Shown here: piece by piece, positions 8,621 to 16,414 of the stretch
Position numbering within the stretch: position 1 is the stretch's first letter
How the letters are laid out: each line of letters begins with the position of its first letter
Source: Candidatus Brocadia sp.
GTDB lineage: Bacteria; Planctomycetota; Brocadiia; Brocadiales; Brocadiaceae
Reading direction: 5' to 3'
DNA length: 41,124 bases
NCBI GenBank assembly: GCA_013360945.1
Contig: JABWAQ010000019.1
Coordinates: 1-41,124 of the forward strand
Translations under genes and position numbers: made by a program
The notes under the pieces: model-generated
Databases searched by the model: none
Told to the model about the DNA's origin: nothing
What the model saw: the letters and a program-made list of their open reading frames with translations, nothing else

Positions 8621-11068
8621 TCATTCCAGTCTTTCTGTTGCAAGTTTCAGCAGCGTTGTTGCATCCTCCTTGTTTGGCGAAAGGAATGTCATGCAGAGTA
8701 TATTCGATTTCAACAAACACGCGGTGTAGCGTAGCGCCTTATCCTGAAAGGTATGAATCTTTCCTTCCACAGTTTCCTTTTCACCCCAGGATCTCCATAA
8801 CTTTACCACATCATCAAAGGCAAGCCCTGCAGTATGGATATCAGGATACTGTATGATCATGAGCTTCAAAGAGCCTGCATTAAGTTTATATTCAGCAACT
8901 ACGGCATCGGTTTTTTCACTTAAGCGAAACACATTATCTTCAATAAAATTGTCAGAAATATAGATATTATCCAGGACAATCTTTTTATGGAAGAATTTTG
9001 GACTTTCAAGAATCAGGTTTTGGGTGGGAAGATAATCCATCATGACTGGCAATGATACTTTTTTATAAGGTATTAAATCAATAATGGATTTACCCACAAA
9101 AACAACTTCATCAGGCAAGACATCCCCATCCCTTGGCTCAATCTTTATAAAGTACGTGTCATTCCATAAATAGAGACAGTTACTGAATAGTGCACTTCCG
9201 TTACCTACATTTATATCAACACCTGCCCGATCTTTCGTGAAAACACCAAATGCATCTTCCGGTAAACCAAATTCCCAGATTTCGAGAAGTATTTTTTTGC
9301 CTGTTTCTTTTAGATACTCGGCGTAAGAAACACGGATAAACGAATACGATAAATAGGGTTCGGCCCCTCCATTAATATATTCATAAAGTTTCTCCTTTCC
9401 TTCATACGTATGTGGTCTCAACATCCTTTTCCACCCTCCGATGGTTTCAGGAAGGAAATTATCGATTTTAACTAACGATTCTTTCTGGCTTCGTATTTTT
9501 GTTTGTGGCTGGATACCCTCTACAACAATAGCTGACGTCCCCAGTACAGGACACACCTTCTCACAAAAGCCACAGCCGATACAAACGTCCTCCCGTACAA
9601 AAGGCCTGCGGATCTCCCGCTGTTGTGGATCTACATAAGTATTAAAATGAATGGCCTTTGTGGGTACCGGACACACCTCCTCACATACCCCACAATTGAA
9701 GTCCTGCCATCTTTTTTCCAATTCCGGCAGCCGTGCGTAACCCACCCACGGGATACACCGGTTATGGTCTATGCGCGCTTTACCTAGTGAGACCTCGCGT
9801 TTTTCTTCCAGCTCTAACCGCTTGATTGCACCCGATGGGCAAACGCGCGTGCAGAGCACACACCCGTAATCACAATAACCGAGACGGGGGATGAGTTTAG
9901 GTGTCCATAAACCTTCAATTCCCGCCTCCAATAACGTGGGGTGTAACCCATTGGTTTTACATACCTTCATGCACTCGCCACAGCGGATACAGAGCGCAAG
10001 AAACTCCCCTTCGTCTACGGCGCCTGGTGGACGGATAAGAGAGGTCTTTCCCTTGTTGGTATTCTTTGTATAGTTCAATTTTAACAAAGGCGCCATCACA
10101 GCGCTGGTTAAGCCGGTTACGAGAAATGCCCTTTTGGAAAGGTCTATTCCATATCTTTGCTCAGCGGGTTGTTTCACACGAAAGGTAATACTGTTTTCCG
10201 GACATACCTTCTGGCAGGTCATGCACAGGATACACTCCCCTTCTTTCGTTCCATGCCCATCACTACTGATCGCACCCATACCGCACTTTTCCACACACTG
10301 GCCGCAGCTTGTGCATGAGGATGAGACGCTCCTCTTGAACAATGACCAGTCTGAAAAGAGCGCAAAGATCGCCCCCATGGGACATAGGTTCCTGCACCAG
10401 TAACGCCGGAATACCATACCAAAGGAGATTAACAAAATAAACACAGCGAGAAGAATCCCGTGTGCCCTGAAGAAAGGCGCATGATGGGCAAAAAGTACCG
10501 TCAGGATAAACTTATGGATATAGGCAAAAAGATACCCGATAAGCGGAATGGCGCCGAGATAACCAAAAAGCCCATTGATAAAGTTGACGACGTAAGGGTG
10601 AATGCTTATGGAATAAACACTGGTGGCAATGGATAACGGATCAAACCATCCCGCGCACTGTTGAGTAAACAATAAACTGAACAGAAGAAATGCAAGGAGA
10701 TAATACTTAAATTTGCGTCCATCATAAATAGTCTTTTGAGATTTCCTCCTGAACCCGATAAGGGAGCGGTCTGTAATATCGATAGTTGTCCCTAGTGGAC
10801 AAATCCATGCACAAAAGAAACGCCCAAAAGGGATCGTCAAAAGCAGCACGGCAAGGGCAGGCCAATACTTCAGGATAAATGCCTTCGCCGCCATCATCGC
10901 CCCGATGGCGGAAAGAGGACTCATACGGAGGAATACATTGGCCGAAAGGTCTCTTTCTGTGAGGGGGTCTAAAAAGAGAAGCAGGTAAAGGAAAATGGAA
11001 AAAGCAAGGTATTGAGTAATCTTACGTGCATAGTAAGGCCATTCGCTCTTGTGCTGTTTGTCTTGCAT
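8621..11068 (-). CDS. NapH/NapG-like membrane polyferredoxin fused to a DUF6599-like domain
   Basis: 815 residues in three parts. Residues 1 to about 285 resemble NapH: about five membrane segments, two Cys-Pro signatures (CAWICPLG and CRNLCPMG), then two 4Fe-4S sets (CTSCGQCVEKC, CILCMTCQKVCP). Residues about 300-525 resemble NapG: an internal hydrophobic, Tat-like segment (KRAFLVTGLTSAVMAPLL) and further 4Fe-4S motifs (CIRCGECMKVC, CTRVCPSGAI, CGVCEEVCP, CIGCGFCEKVCP). Residues about 530-815 match the DUF6599 type (GKEKLYEYINGGAEPYLSY). NapGH pass quinol electrons towards periplasmic reductases, so a similar membrane electron-transfer role is inferred. No reductase is adjacent. The redox partner and the role of the C-terminal domain are unknown. 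Confidence 0.85.
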   Translation of the reverse strand: MQDKQHKSEWPYYARKITQYLAFSIFLYLLLFLDPLTERDLSANVFLRMSPLSAIGAMMAAKAFILKYWPALAVLLLTIPFGRFFCAWICPLGTTIDITDRSLIGFRRKSQKTIYDGRKFKYYLLAFLLFSLLFTQQCAGWFDPLSIATSVYSISIHPYVVNFINGLFGYLGAIPLIGYLFAYIHKFILTVLFAHHAPFFRAHGILLAVFILLISFGMVFRRYWCRNLCPMGAIFALFSDWSLFKRSVSSSCTSCGQCVEKCGMGAISSDGHGTKEGECILCMTCQKVCPENSITFRVKQPAEQRYGIDLSKRAFLVTGLTSAVMAPLLKLNYTKNTNKGKTSLIRPPGAVDEGEFLALCIRCGECMKVCKTNGLHPTLLEAGIEGLWTPKLIPRLGYCDYGCVLCTRVCPSGAIKRLELEEKREVSLGKARIDHNRCIPWVGYARLPELEKRWQDFNCGVCEEVCPVPTKAIHFNTYVDPQQREIRRPFVREDVCIGCGFCEKVCPVLGTSAIVVEGIQPQTKIRSQKESLVKIDNFLPETIGGWKRMLRPHTYEGKEKLYEYINGGAEPYLSYSFIRVSYAEYLKETGKKILLEIWEFGLPEDAFGVFTKDRAGVDINVGNGSALFSNCLYLWNDTYFIKIEPRDGDVLPDEVVFVGKSIIDLIPYKKVSLPVMMDYLPTQNLILESPKFFHKKIVLDNIYISDNFIEDNVFRLSEKTDAVVAEYKLNAGSLKLMIIQYPDIHTAGLAFDDVVKLWRSWGEKETVEGKIHTFQDKALRYTACLLKSNILCMTFLSPNKEDATTLLKLATERLE

Positions 11069-11339
11069 AGGATACTGAACGAAACCAGAATTAATACTGA
11101 TATTTAAGTTATTGGGAAATTAAAGTCATTGCATTCCTTAGACTCATGAATTCACAGAGATACAAATAATTATAGTAAGAATCCATTTTTTTATCTATAA
11201 ATATTCAATCACTTAAGCACCACTCTGCATAAATTTCTTTGCAGGTAAATGTTTGATTTATATATTGACACGTTATTATTAACGATATACAACATACGCA
11301 AAATTATCGAAGCAGGAGAACGTATTATATAAAACCCTC

Positions 11340-11444
11340 GTAGGGGCAGGGTTTCCCTGCCCTTTCTGTCCCCCCGATGTTCGGTAATATATTCGGTAAT
11401 ATATATGGAACGGGAAATCATGGGGCGGGGAAACCCCGCCCCTA
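11340..11444. repeat. REPIN-like pair of inverted REP palindromes upstream of the RAYT gene
   Basis: A REP-type unit with a GTAG head and hairpin GGGCAGGG-TTT-CCCTGCCC lies at 11340-11362. An inverted unit GGGGCGGGGAAACCCCGCCC followed by CTAC lies at 11422-11444. The GTAG heads face outward, which is the REPIN arrangement. The 60 nt between carry a short tandem GTTCGGTAATATAT-type duplication. The rest of the 11069-11455 gap shows no gene. Confidence 0.75.
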
Positions 11445-11455
11445 CAATTTAAAAC

Positions 11456-12019
11456 ATGGCATACGATCCAAAAATACACCATAGACGTTCGATACGATTA
11501 AAGGAATACGATTATTCCCGTAATGGCGCCTATTTTATAACCGTTTGCGTTTATGACAAAAAATGTATTTTTGGAAAGATCATAAATGAATCTGTAGAAT
11601 TGACCCATATAGGCAAAATGGTGAACGATTTCTGGTATGAAATACCCAATCATTTTAAAAATGTTATATTGGACACATTTATAGTTATGCCCAACCATAT
11701 CCATGGCATAATCATAATCACCGGTGATTGCATGGACGCGGTTTCAACACCGCCGAATATAAATATCGACAATGGTAGGGACGGGGTTTCCCCGCCCAAA
11801 TGGAAACGCACATTAGGCCAAATCATTGGATATTACAAATACCAAACAACAAAAATAATAAACCAAATGAACAAAACAGCGGGAGACCATTTGTGGCAAA
11901 GGAATTATTACGATCACATCATCAGAAATGTTGACAATTTGAATAAAATTCGGGAATACATCATCCAGAACCCATTAAAATGGGCATTAGACCGTGAAAA
12001 TCCAGAAAATGTAAAATAA
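11456..12019 (+). CDS. REP-associated tyrosine transposase (RAYT, HUH superfamily)
   Basis: 187 residues of the Y1 transposase / TnpA_REP type. The N-terminus has RRSIRLKEYDYSRNGAYFIT, as in many RAYTs. The HUH metal-binding motif is MPNHIHGIII near residue 78. The candidate nucleophilic tyrosine is in IGYYKYQTTK, and the C-terminus has HLWQRNYYDHIIRNVDNL and REYIIQNPLKWA. RAYTs nick at REP hairpins and are thought to mobilise them. The gene is flanked on both sides by GTAG-headed palindromes, and one lies inside its own coding sequence at 11775-11797. The upstream Shine-Dalgarno is weak. It appears intact. Confidence 0.93.
   Translation: MAYDPKIHHRRSIRLKEYDYSRNGAYFITVCVYDKKCIFGKIINESVELTHIGKMVNDFWYEIPNHFKNVILDTFIVMPNHIHGIIIITGDCMDAVSTPPNINIDNGRDGVSPPKWKRTLGQIIGYYKYQTTKIINQMNKTAGDHLWQRNYYDHIIRNVDNLNKIREYIIQNPLKWALDRENPENVK
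11775..11797 (+). repeat. REP palindrome inside the RAYT coding sequence
   Basis: GTAGGGACGGGG-TTT-CCCCGCCC is read in frame as GRDGVSPP, in the loop region between the HUH motif and the C-terminal helices. It has the same head and hairpin layout as the flanking units. Confidence 0.8.
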
Positions 12020-12039
12020 TATTTATGCAATGTAAAATT

Positions 12040-12225
12040 GTAGGGGCAGGGTTTCCCTGCCCTTTACCGCCCGTTAATGAAATATGAATTGAAACAAATA
12101 ATACAACAACATTATTTATGTAGGGACGTGGTTTCCACGCCCCCCATTATTCGTATTTACACCACCGATAAATAAAATATTGGTTGGAACGGGATGGATA
12201 AGGGCGGGGAAACCCCGCCCCTACA
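12040..12225. repeat. Three further REP palindromes downstream of the RAYT gene
   Basis: GTAG-headed units start at 12040 (GGGCAGGG-TTT-CCCTGCCC) and 12120 (GGGACGTGG-TTT-CCACGCCCC). An inverted unit (GGGCGGGG-AAA-CCCCGCCCCTAC) ends at 12225. The 12120 and 12225 units form an outward-facing pair of about 106 bp, nearly the same span as the upstream pair at 11340-11444. Confidence 0.75.
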
Positions 12226-12246
12226 ATAATAGAAGAATAGCTCATA

Positions 12247-12510
12247 ATTGCTAAAAAGAAGGGCTCTGATTCAATAGGACAAGCAGAGAAAAAGTCCGTC
12301 ATTGCCCTTGAACAAAAACTGCCAGAAGTCCCCAACAGGGATGCCTATTTGCCACCCGCACAGCACCTGGTAAAAGACGGCAAGGGTGGTTACACCATAG
12401 AAAACATTAGAAGACCCGGTAAAACCCTGCTTGTTAACCAGATTCGCAAAGACGGGGACGAGTGGCGAATAATAATTATAAAACACCAGAAGGAAATTGG
12501 ATACATATAA
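12247..12510 (+). pseudogene. Headless ORF, C-terminal part of an unidentified protein
   Basis: A frame with good coding character runs from just after an in-frame TAG (12235-12237) to TAA at 12508-12510, about 87 codons. It includes the segments AEKKSVIALEQKLPEVPNRD, YLPPAQHLVKDGKGGYTIEN and DGDEWRIIIIKHQKEIGYI. There is no ATG, GTG or TTG near the beginning, and it begins right after a REP unit. A REPIN or RAYT-linked insertion may have removed the 5' end. The family is not recognised. A rare start (ATT at 12247) cannot be excluded. Confidence 0.4.
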
Positions 12511-12612
12511 TTCATCTACACAGTTGAAATCAAATGGAAATTAACCTTAATAAGGTGAACAAACAATAATTCTATAAAAGAATCGATGATATCTTAATTT
12601 AATGCATCCCAT

Positions 12613-14865
12613 TTAATGAACTATAGCACTCTCTTCCAGTTGTTGTATAAGTTTCTTTATTCCATCTGCCTGTTCCTGCTGTGGGTCCAGTTTCAGGCTT
12701 TCTTTCAGGTGAAACATGGCCGTCTCTTTATCCTTCCGGTGTTTGAAAATAACAGCCCCCAGATTCATATGGGCATTTGCGTAATCAGGTTTTATCCGTA
12801 TAGCAATTTCAAATTCATGGATAGCATCGTCGTATAATTGTCTATTGTTGTATAAAATGCCAAGGTCGTTGTGCGCCTCGGCGTGGTAAGACTCTATACT
12901 AATAGCCAATTTGAATTCACGTTCGGCATCGTCCATGTGGCCTTTTCTATAATAAGCTATGCCCAGGTTGTTATGGGCATCGGGGTATAAAGGATTTATG
13001 GAGACAGCCCGACCGAATGCTTGAATCGCATCATCTAACCGTCTTTGTCTGGTCAGAACAACACCCAGATTGTTGTGTGCCTTTGCATGTTTAGGGTTTA
13101 TGGCAAGGCATTTTTTATAATATTCGACCGCTTCATTAAAAAGATTTATCTTATTATAATAAATACCGAGGTTATTATAGACATCCGCATCGTTTGGATT
13201 CATGGATAATGCCCTTTTATATTCCTCGAAAGCCGCGGTGTTGAACCCCATTTTTTCATAAGCATTCCCCAGGTTAATATGCGCCCGAAAACTATTCGGT
13301 GAGTCACGAACCGTCTTCGACCATAACTGCAAGCCATCCTTCCAGTCGTTGTTTCTCGTAAGAGTAAGGTAGGCATTCCCCATCAGGATAAAGAATACTA
13401 TGGCGCAGGATGACCATAACCAGGTCACCACCCCTTTATCCCCATCTTCGCAAGGGAGGGATGCAGAAGGGGTAAAATAATTACCTTTTGAATCTCCTGC
13501 CTGAAATCGGGATGAAATATCGGCAACACTTTGGTTGTATCTTGCGGTACTGTGCTTATTTTGCATTTTTGACAGAAGAACGGCAACAATCATACTAACA
13601 CCTGCTCCTGGTATATATAAATAGCGTTCCGCCATGATGTTTCCCAATGGAATAATATTCATCACAGGGATGAGGGTGACAAAGAACCAGAGGATAAAAA
13701 AGAAAACGTACTTATGCTGAGATCGCAGCCGGAATGTAACTATGCCTATTGTGATAAAGAGTAAGACAGACACCCAAAATGAGATATGTACAAGCGATGG
13801 GAGAAAAGGGACTACATAATCGGCATTCAGCTTAAAAGGCATGAAGAGCAGTTTTACGTAGTAAGCCAGCACATGGGTCATGGTCAGAAAGTTGACGAAA
13901 AGGCTATTATGCAGGTAATGGGTGTGTGATTCCAGGGGATTATGGAGGAAGAAGAAACGAATGACCAGGTAAAAAATCGTGATCAAAAAAAATCCCAAAT
14001 AATGTTGGATGATTTTTGATTTGAGATATGAGGGCATGACTCCTCTATCAGGCACAGAGGATGATGAAAGGTTTTTTTTGAATGAAAGGTCTCGGAAAAC
14101 GATGTCATACAAGACTATCAATAAGGGCAGGGTGATCGCCATTTCTTTGGAAAAGAGACTCAAAAAATAGCAAATCAGTGACAGAGAATAATAAAGGATA
14201 TATCTTAATTCCCTTCTTTTTTGTAATCGTTCAACTTCAAGTGGAACTCTTTGCGATCTTATAACCTCCCCCCTTTCCCCTCCTTCGCCAGGAGGAGACA
14301 AATGGGGGACAGCACGAATACCTTTCGATTCAGTCCGTCTGGAAAAGGATGAAAAGGTGCCGTGTTTGGCTTGAAAAGAAATGGAATCTACCTTCAGATA
14401 AAAAATAAAGGCCAGGATCAGAAACAGAAATGCCAATAAATCTTCTCGAAAGCCAACGGCATTGACTACTTCAGAAAACAGGGGACAGGAAGAAAAGAAA
14501 AGGGCAGAGATCAGGGACGTCGTTCTTTTTTTAAATACATGAAAAGCAAAAATAAAGAAGAGTGTGCCATTCGTGGCGTGGAGTAACATGTTGGTGAGGT
14601 GGTACCCCAATGGATTCAGTTGCCAGAAGGTATAATCAATGAAATACGACAAGGTCACAACGGGGCGATACGTCAATTCGGCAGAGAGGGCAAAATACTT
14701 ACTGGTAAAAAGATTGAAGAGATTACTCCAGTGCCGTATGAAGTAATTATGAATAATAGTAGACTCGTCATCGTAAACAAAGGAATGTTGCAAACAGTTT
14801 AGATAAATCAAAATTGAAATAAAAAAGGGCGACAAAAGGCAAAATAGACGAAGACGTCTGTTCAA
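12613..14865 (-). CDS. TMTC-like multi-pass membrane protein with C-terminal TPR repeats
   Basis: 750 residues. The N-terminal half is a GT-C-like polytopic membrane domain: a first membrane helix, then the luminal-loop acidic motif FVYDDE near residue 30 and TYRPVVTLSYFIDY, followed by about ten hydrophobic segments. The C-terminal third (from about 515) holds roughly seven 34-residue TPR units (for example ADVYNNLGIYYNKINLFNEA and AKAHNNLGVVLTRQRRLDDA). The architecture resembles eukaryotic TMTC mannosyltransferases and many planctomycete paralogues. Protein glycosylation at the cell envelope is an inference. Two low-complexity stretches (about residues 175-220 and 455-490) look like repeat DNA captured in frame. 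Confidence 0.8.
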   Translation of the reverse strand: MNRRLRLFCLLSPFFISILIYLNCLQHSFVYDDESTIIHNYFIRHWSNLFNLFTSKYFALSAELTYRPVVTLSYFIDYTFWQLNPLGYHLTNMLLHATNGTLFFIFAFHVFKKRTTSLISALFFSSCPLFSEVVNAVGFREDLLAFLFLILAFIFYLKVDSISFQAKHGTFSSFSRRTESKGIRAVPHLSPPGEGGERGEVIRSQRVPLEVERLQKRRELRYILYYSLSLICYFLSLFSKEMAITLPLLIVLYDIVFRDLSFKKNLSSSSVPDRGVMPSYLKSKIIQHYLGFFLITIFYLVIRFFFLHNPLESHTHYLHNSLFVNFLTMTHVLAYYVKLLFMPFKLNADYVVPFLPSLVHISFWVSVLLFITIGIVTFRLRSQHKYVFFFILWFFVTLIPVMNIIPLGNIMAERYLYIPGAGVSMIVAVLLSKMQNKHSTARYNQSVADISSRFQAGDSKGNYFTPSASLPCEDGDKGVVTWLWSSCAIVFFILMGNAYLTLTRNNDWKDGLQLWSKTVRDSPNSFRAHINLGNAYEKMGFNTAAFEEYKRALSMNPNDADVYNNLGIYYNKINLFNEAVEYYKKCLAINPKHAKAHNNLGVVLTRQRRLDDAIQAFGRAVSINPLYPDAHNNLGIAYYRKGHMDDAEREFKLAISIESYHAEAHNDLGILYNNRQLYDDAIHEFEIAIRIKPDYANAHMNLGAVIFKHRKDKETAMFHLKESLKLDPQQEQADGIKKLIQQLEESAIVH
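13428..13477. repeat. C/G-rich palindromic repeat remnant within the membrane-TPR gene
   Basis: CACCACCCCTTTATCCCCAT, then CTTCGCAAGGGAGGGAT and GAAGGGGTA, forms an imperfect palindrome of the same style as the intergenic CCCCC...GGGGG family. It is translated in frame as part of a hydrophilic insert (FTPSASLPCEDGDKGVV) between membrane segments. Confidence 0.5.
14264..14312. repeat. Second C/G-rich palindromic repeat remnant within the membrane-TPR gene
   Basis: ACCTCCCCCCTTTCCCCTCC, then TTCGCCAGGAGGAG and AATGGGGGA, is an imperfect palindrome translated as VPHLSPPGEGGERGEV. It sits in a long hydrophilic loop rich in Arg and Ser, unlike the surrounding membrane protein. Confidence 0.5.
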
Positions 14866-14985
14866 TTTTTCTCAATCCTAAATATTTTCAAAAGAGTAAA
14901 TTGTTCCACCGAATCAAACAATATACCAAAGCATTCGCATTTTCAACGTAAAACTTATAATGATAAGGCATTAAAAAAATTAAAC

Positions 14986-15013
14986 TTGACAATAAAATCA
15001 TGTTATGTAAAAT
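14986..15013 (+). promoter_or_regulatory. Promoter of the aromatic leader-DAHP synthase transcript
   Basis: A consensus TTGACA (14986-14991), a 16-nt spacer and TAAAAT (15008-15013) lie about 30 nt before the leader-peptide start. A TATAAT at 15020-15025 is an alternative -10 box, but no good -35 is positioned for it. The 14866-14985 part of this gap is AT-rich and shows nothing else. Confidence 0.7.
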
Positions 15014-15046
15014 TTGTACTATAATTAATTTCTAAGATTTCAAAAG

Positions 15047-15142
15047 ATGTATTATATGAATATCCCCGGTCACAACAAAATCAATACCTTTTATTGGATA
15101 TTTGATTACTTTAGATATCATTGTAAACGAGGGGTTTCTTAG
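15047..15142 (+). CDS. Aromatic-amino-acid leader peptide (31 aa), regulatory
   Basis: ATG at 15047 to TAG at 15140-15142, 31 codons. It starts MYYMNIPGHNKIN and continues TFYWIFDYFRYH, then CKRGVS. Nine of 31 residues are aromatic, and seven of them (Phe, Tyr, Trp, Phe, Tyr, Phe, Tyr) fall in codons 15-24 (15089-15118). A second in-frame ATG at 15056 is possible. The Shine-Dalgarno is weak. It lies between a consensus-like promoter and an intrinsic terminator, directly ahead of a DAHP synthase gene. This is what a ribosome-mediated attenuator looks like: low charged Phe, Tyr or Trp tRNA would stall the ribosome before the stop codon. No homologue search was possible, so the peptide assignment rests on composition and position. 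Confidence 0.75.
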   Translation: MYYMNIPGHNKINTFYWIFDYFRYHCKRGVS

Positions 15143-15186
15143 GGTTCGATATTAAATTTATAAGATGTTGACATATTGCCCTAAAA
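15136..15186 (+). promoter_or_regulatory. Candidate antiterminator overlapping the leader stop codon
   Basis: TTAGGG at 15139-15144, which contains the leader's TAG stop, is complementary to CCCTAA at 15179-15184 in the 5' arm of the terminator. The pairing extends by a G-U pair (15145-15178) on one side and, across a bulged C at 15138, by two A-U pairs (15136-15137 with 15185-15186). The two stems are mutually exclusive. A ribosome stalled on the aromatic codons leaves this segment free to pair. A ribosome that reaches the stop covers it and lets the terminator form. Confidence 0.6.
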
Positions 15187-15210
15187 CTGTTGGTTTTAGG
15201 GCTTTTTTTT
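15178..15210 (+). terminator. Attenuator terminator upstream of the DAHP synthase gene
   Basis: GCCCTAAAAC (15178-15187) and GTTTTAGGGC (15193-15202) form a perfect 10-bp stem with a 5-nt loop, followed by eight T's (15203-15210). It lies between the promoter and the DAHP synthase start at 15240, so if active it must govern expression of that gene rather than end an upstream one. The upstream gene is on the opposite strand. Confidence 0.9.
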
Positions 15211-15239
15211 ACCCACAATATTTGGTGGAGGTGTAATTC

Positions 15240-16256
15240 ATGATTATTGTAATGAAGGCCGAATCTACAAAAAAGGATACCGATCACGTCCTTGAAAGTA
15301 TAGAAAAGGCCGGCTTAAAAGGGGTTTTATTACAAGGAACAAACCGGAACGTAGTCGCAATTATTGGCGATGAACGGGTATTGCCTGCTGATTTTTGGGA
15401 TGTTATGCCCGGCGTAGAAAAATCAGTACCCATTCTAGCGCCATACAAACTTGCCAGCAAAGAAGGAAAAGACTTTAAAACGATTATTCATCTTAATAAT
15501 GGCAAAAAAATTGGTGGTAAAGAAGTCGCTGTCATCGCAGGACCGTGCGCCATTGAGAGTAAAGAGCAAATTATTGAAATTTCTAAAAGGGTGAGAGATG
15601 CGGGTGGAACTGCATTACGGGGTGGCGCATTCAAACCGCGCAGCAATCCATACACCTTCCAGGGCCTTATGGAAGAGGGCCTCGTACATCTGGCACATGC
15701 CCGCGAGGCTTCAGGTCTGCCCATAGTCACGGAAGTGCTTACCCCGGAGCATGTAAAATTAGTCAGTAAGTATTCTGATATACTCCAAATTGGAACCCGC
15801 AACATGCAGAATTTTCTCCTCCTGCGCGCCGTGGGTGAGGCAGGCAAACCGGTGATTTTAAAACGGGGCATGTCCGCCACGATAGAAGAGTTTCTCCTGG
15901 CAGCCGAATATATCCTGGCGCAAAATAATCCTAATGTCATCTTGTGCGAAAGGGGTATCCGGACATTTGAGACGCATACCCGTTTCACGTTGTCGCTCAG
16001 TATTGTACCACAACTCAAGGAAATGACCCATCTCCCGATTATTGTTGATCCCAGTCATGGCACAGGGAAGAGAAGCCTTGTGAATCCAATGTCCAAAGGA
16101 TCTGTGGCGGTGGGCGCTGACGGCTTGTTAATTGAAACCCATCCCGAACCTGAAAAATCATTCGTAGATGGCCCGCAAACGATAACCCTTGAGGCATTTG
16201 AAGAACTCATGGAAGAACTAAAACCCGTAGCTGAAGCAGTTGGAAGAGGAATATAG
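15240..16256 (+). CDS. aroF: 3-deoxy-7-phosphoheptulonate (DAHP) synthase, class I beta with N-terminal regulatory domain
   Basis: 338 residues. It condenses phosphoenolpyruvate and erythrose 4-phosphate, the first committed step to Phe, Tyr and Trp. Residues 1 to about 70 form a ferredoxin-like regulatory domain (MIIVMKAESTKKDTDHVLES), the type that binds Tyr/Phe for feedback inhibition in Thermotoga-like enzymes. The TIM barrel shows the metal- and substrate-binding motifs: AGPCAIES, GGAFKPRSNPYTFQG, KRGMSATIEEF, CERGIRTFE, IVDPSHGTGKR and IETHPEPE. The ATG is preceded by GGTGGAGGTG. Expression appears controlled by the leader attenuator just upstream, giving both transcriptional and allosteric feedback. 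Confidence 0.96.
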   Translation: MIIVMKAESTKKDTDHVLESIEKAGLKGVLLQGTNRNVVAIIGDERVLPADFWDVMPGVEKSVPILAPYKLASKEGKDFKTIIHLNNGKKIGGKEVAVIAGPCAIESKEQIIEISKRVRDAGGTALRGGAFKPRSNPYTFQGLMEEGLVHLAHAREASGLPIVTEVLTPEHVKLVSKYSDILQIGTRNMQNFLLLRAVGEAGKPVILKRGMSATIEEFLLAAEYILAQNNPNVILCERGIRTFETHTRFTLSLSIVPQLKEMTHLPIIVDPSHGTGKRSLVNPMSKGSVAVGADGLLIETHPEPEKSFVDGPQTITLEAFEELMEELKPVAEAVGRGI

Positions 16257-16309
16257 AGACGGAAGGTAAACCACAGATTGCATAGACGACAAAGAAAAAG
16301 GAAAGGATT

Positions 16310-16414
16310 TTAATTAGGCCTTCGGCAACTTACCCCCCCTGTTTCCCCCCGTAAACGGGGAGATTATGGGGGGAAGATAATTGAAACTCCTTAACACAAA
16401 TTTCTAACATTACC
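16310..16414. repeat. MITE-like palindromic repeat, copy A
   Basis: Begins TTAATTAGGCCTTCGGCAAC, has a C/G-rich palindromic core (TACCCCCCCTGTTTCCCCCC to TATGGGGGGAAGA), and ends near CTAACATTACC at the start codon of the next gene. The left end matches copy D (inverted, 32310-32454). The right end matches copy C (19457-19661). Confidence 0.65.

Noticed and set aside
15178..15210. Terminator of a gene upstream of the DAHP synthase
   Set aside because: The nearest upstream gene is on the opposite strand and starts at 14865; no plus-strand gene other than the leader peptide could use it, so it was assigned to the attenuator.
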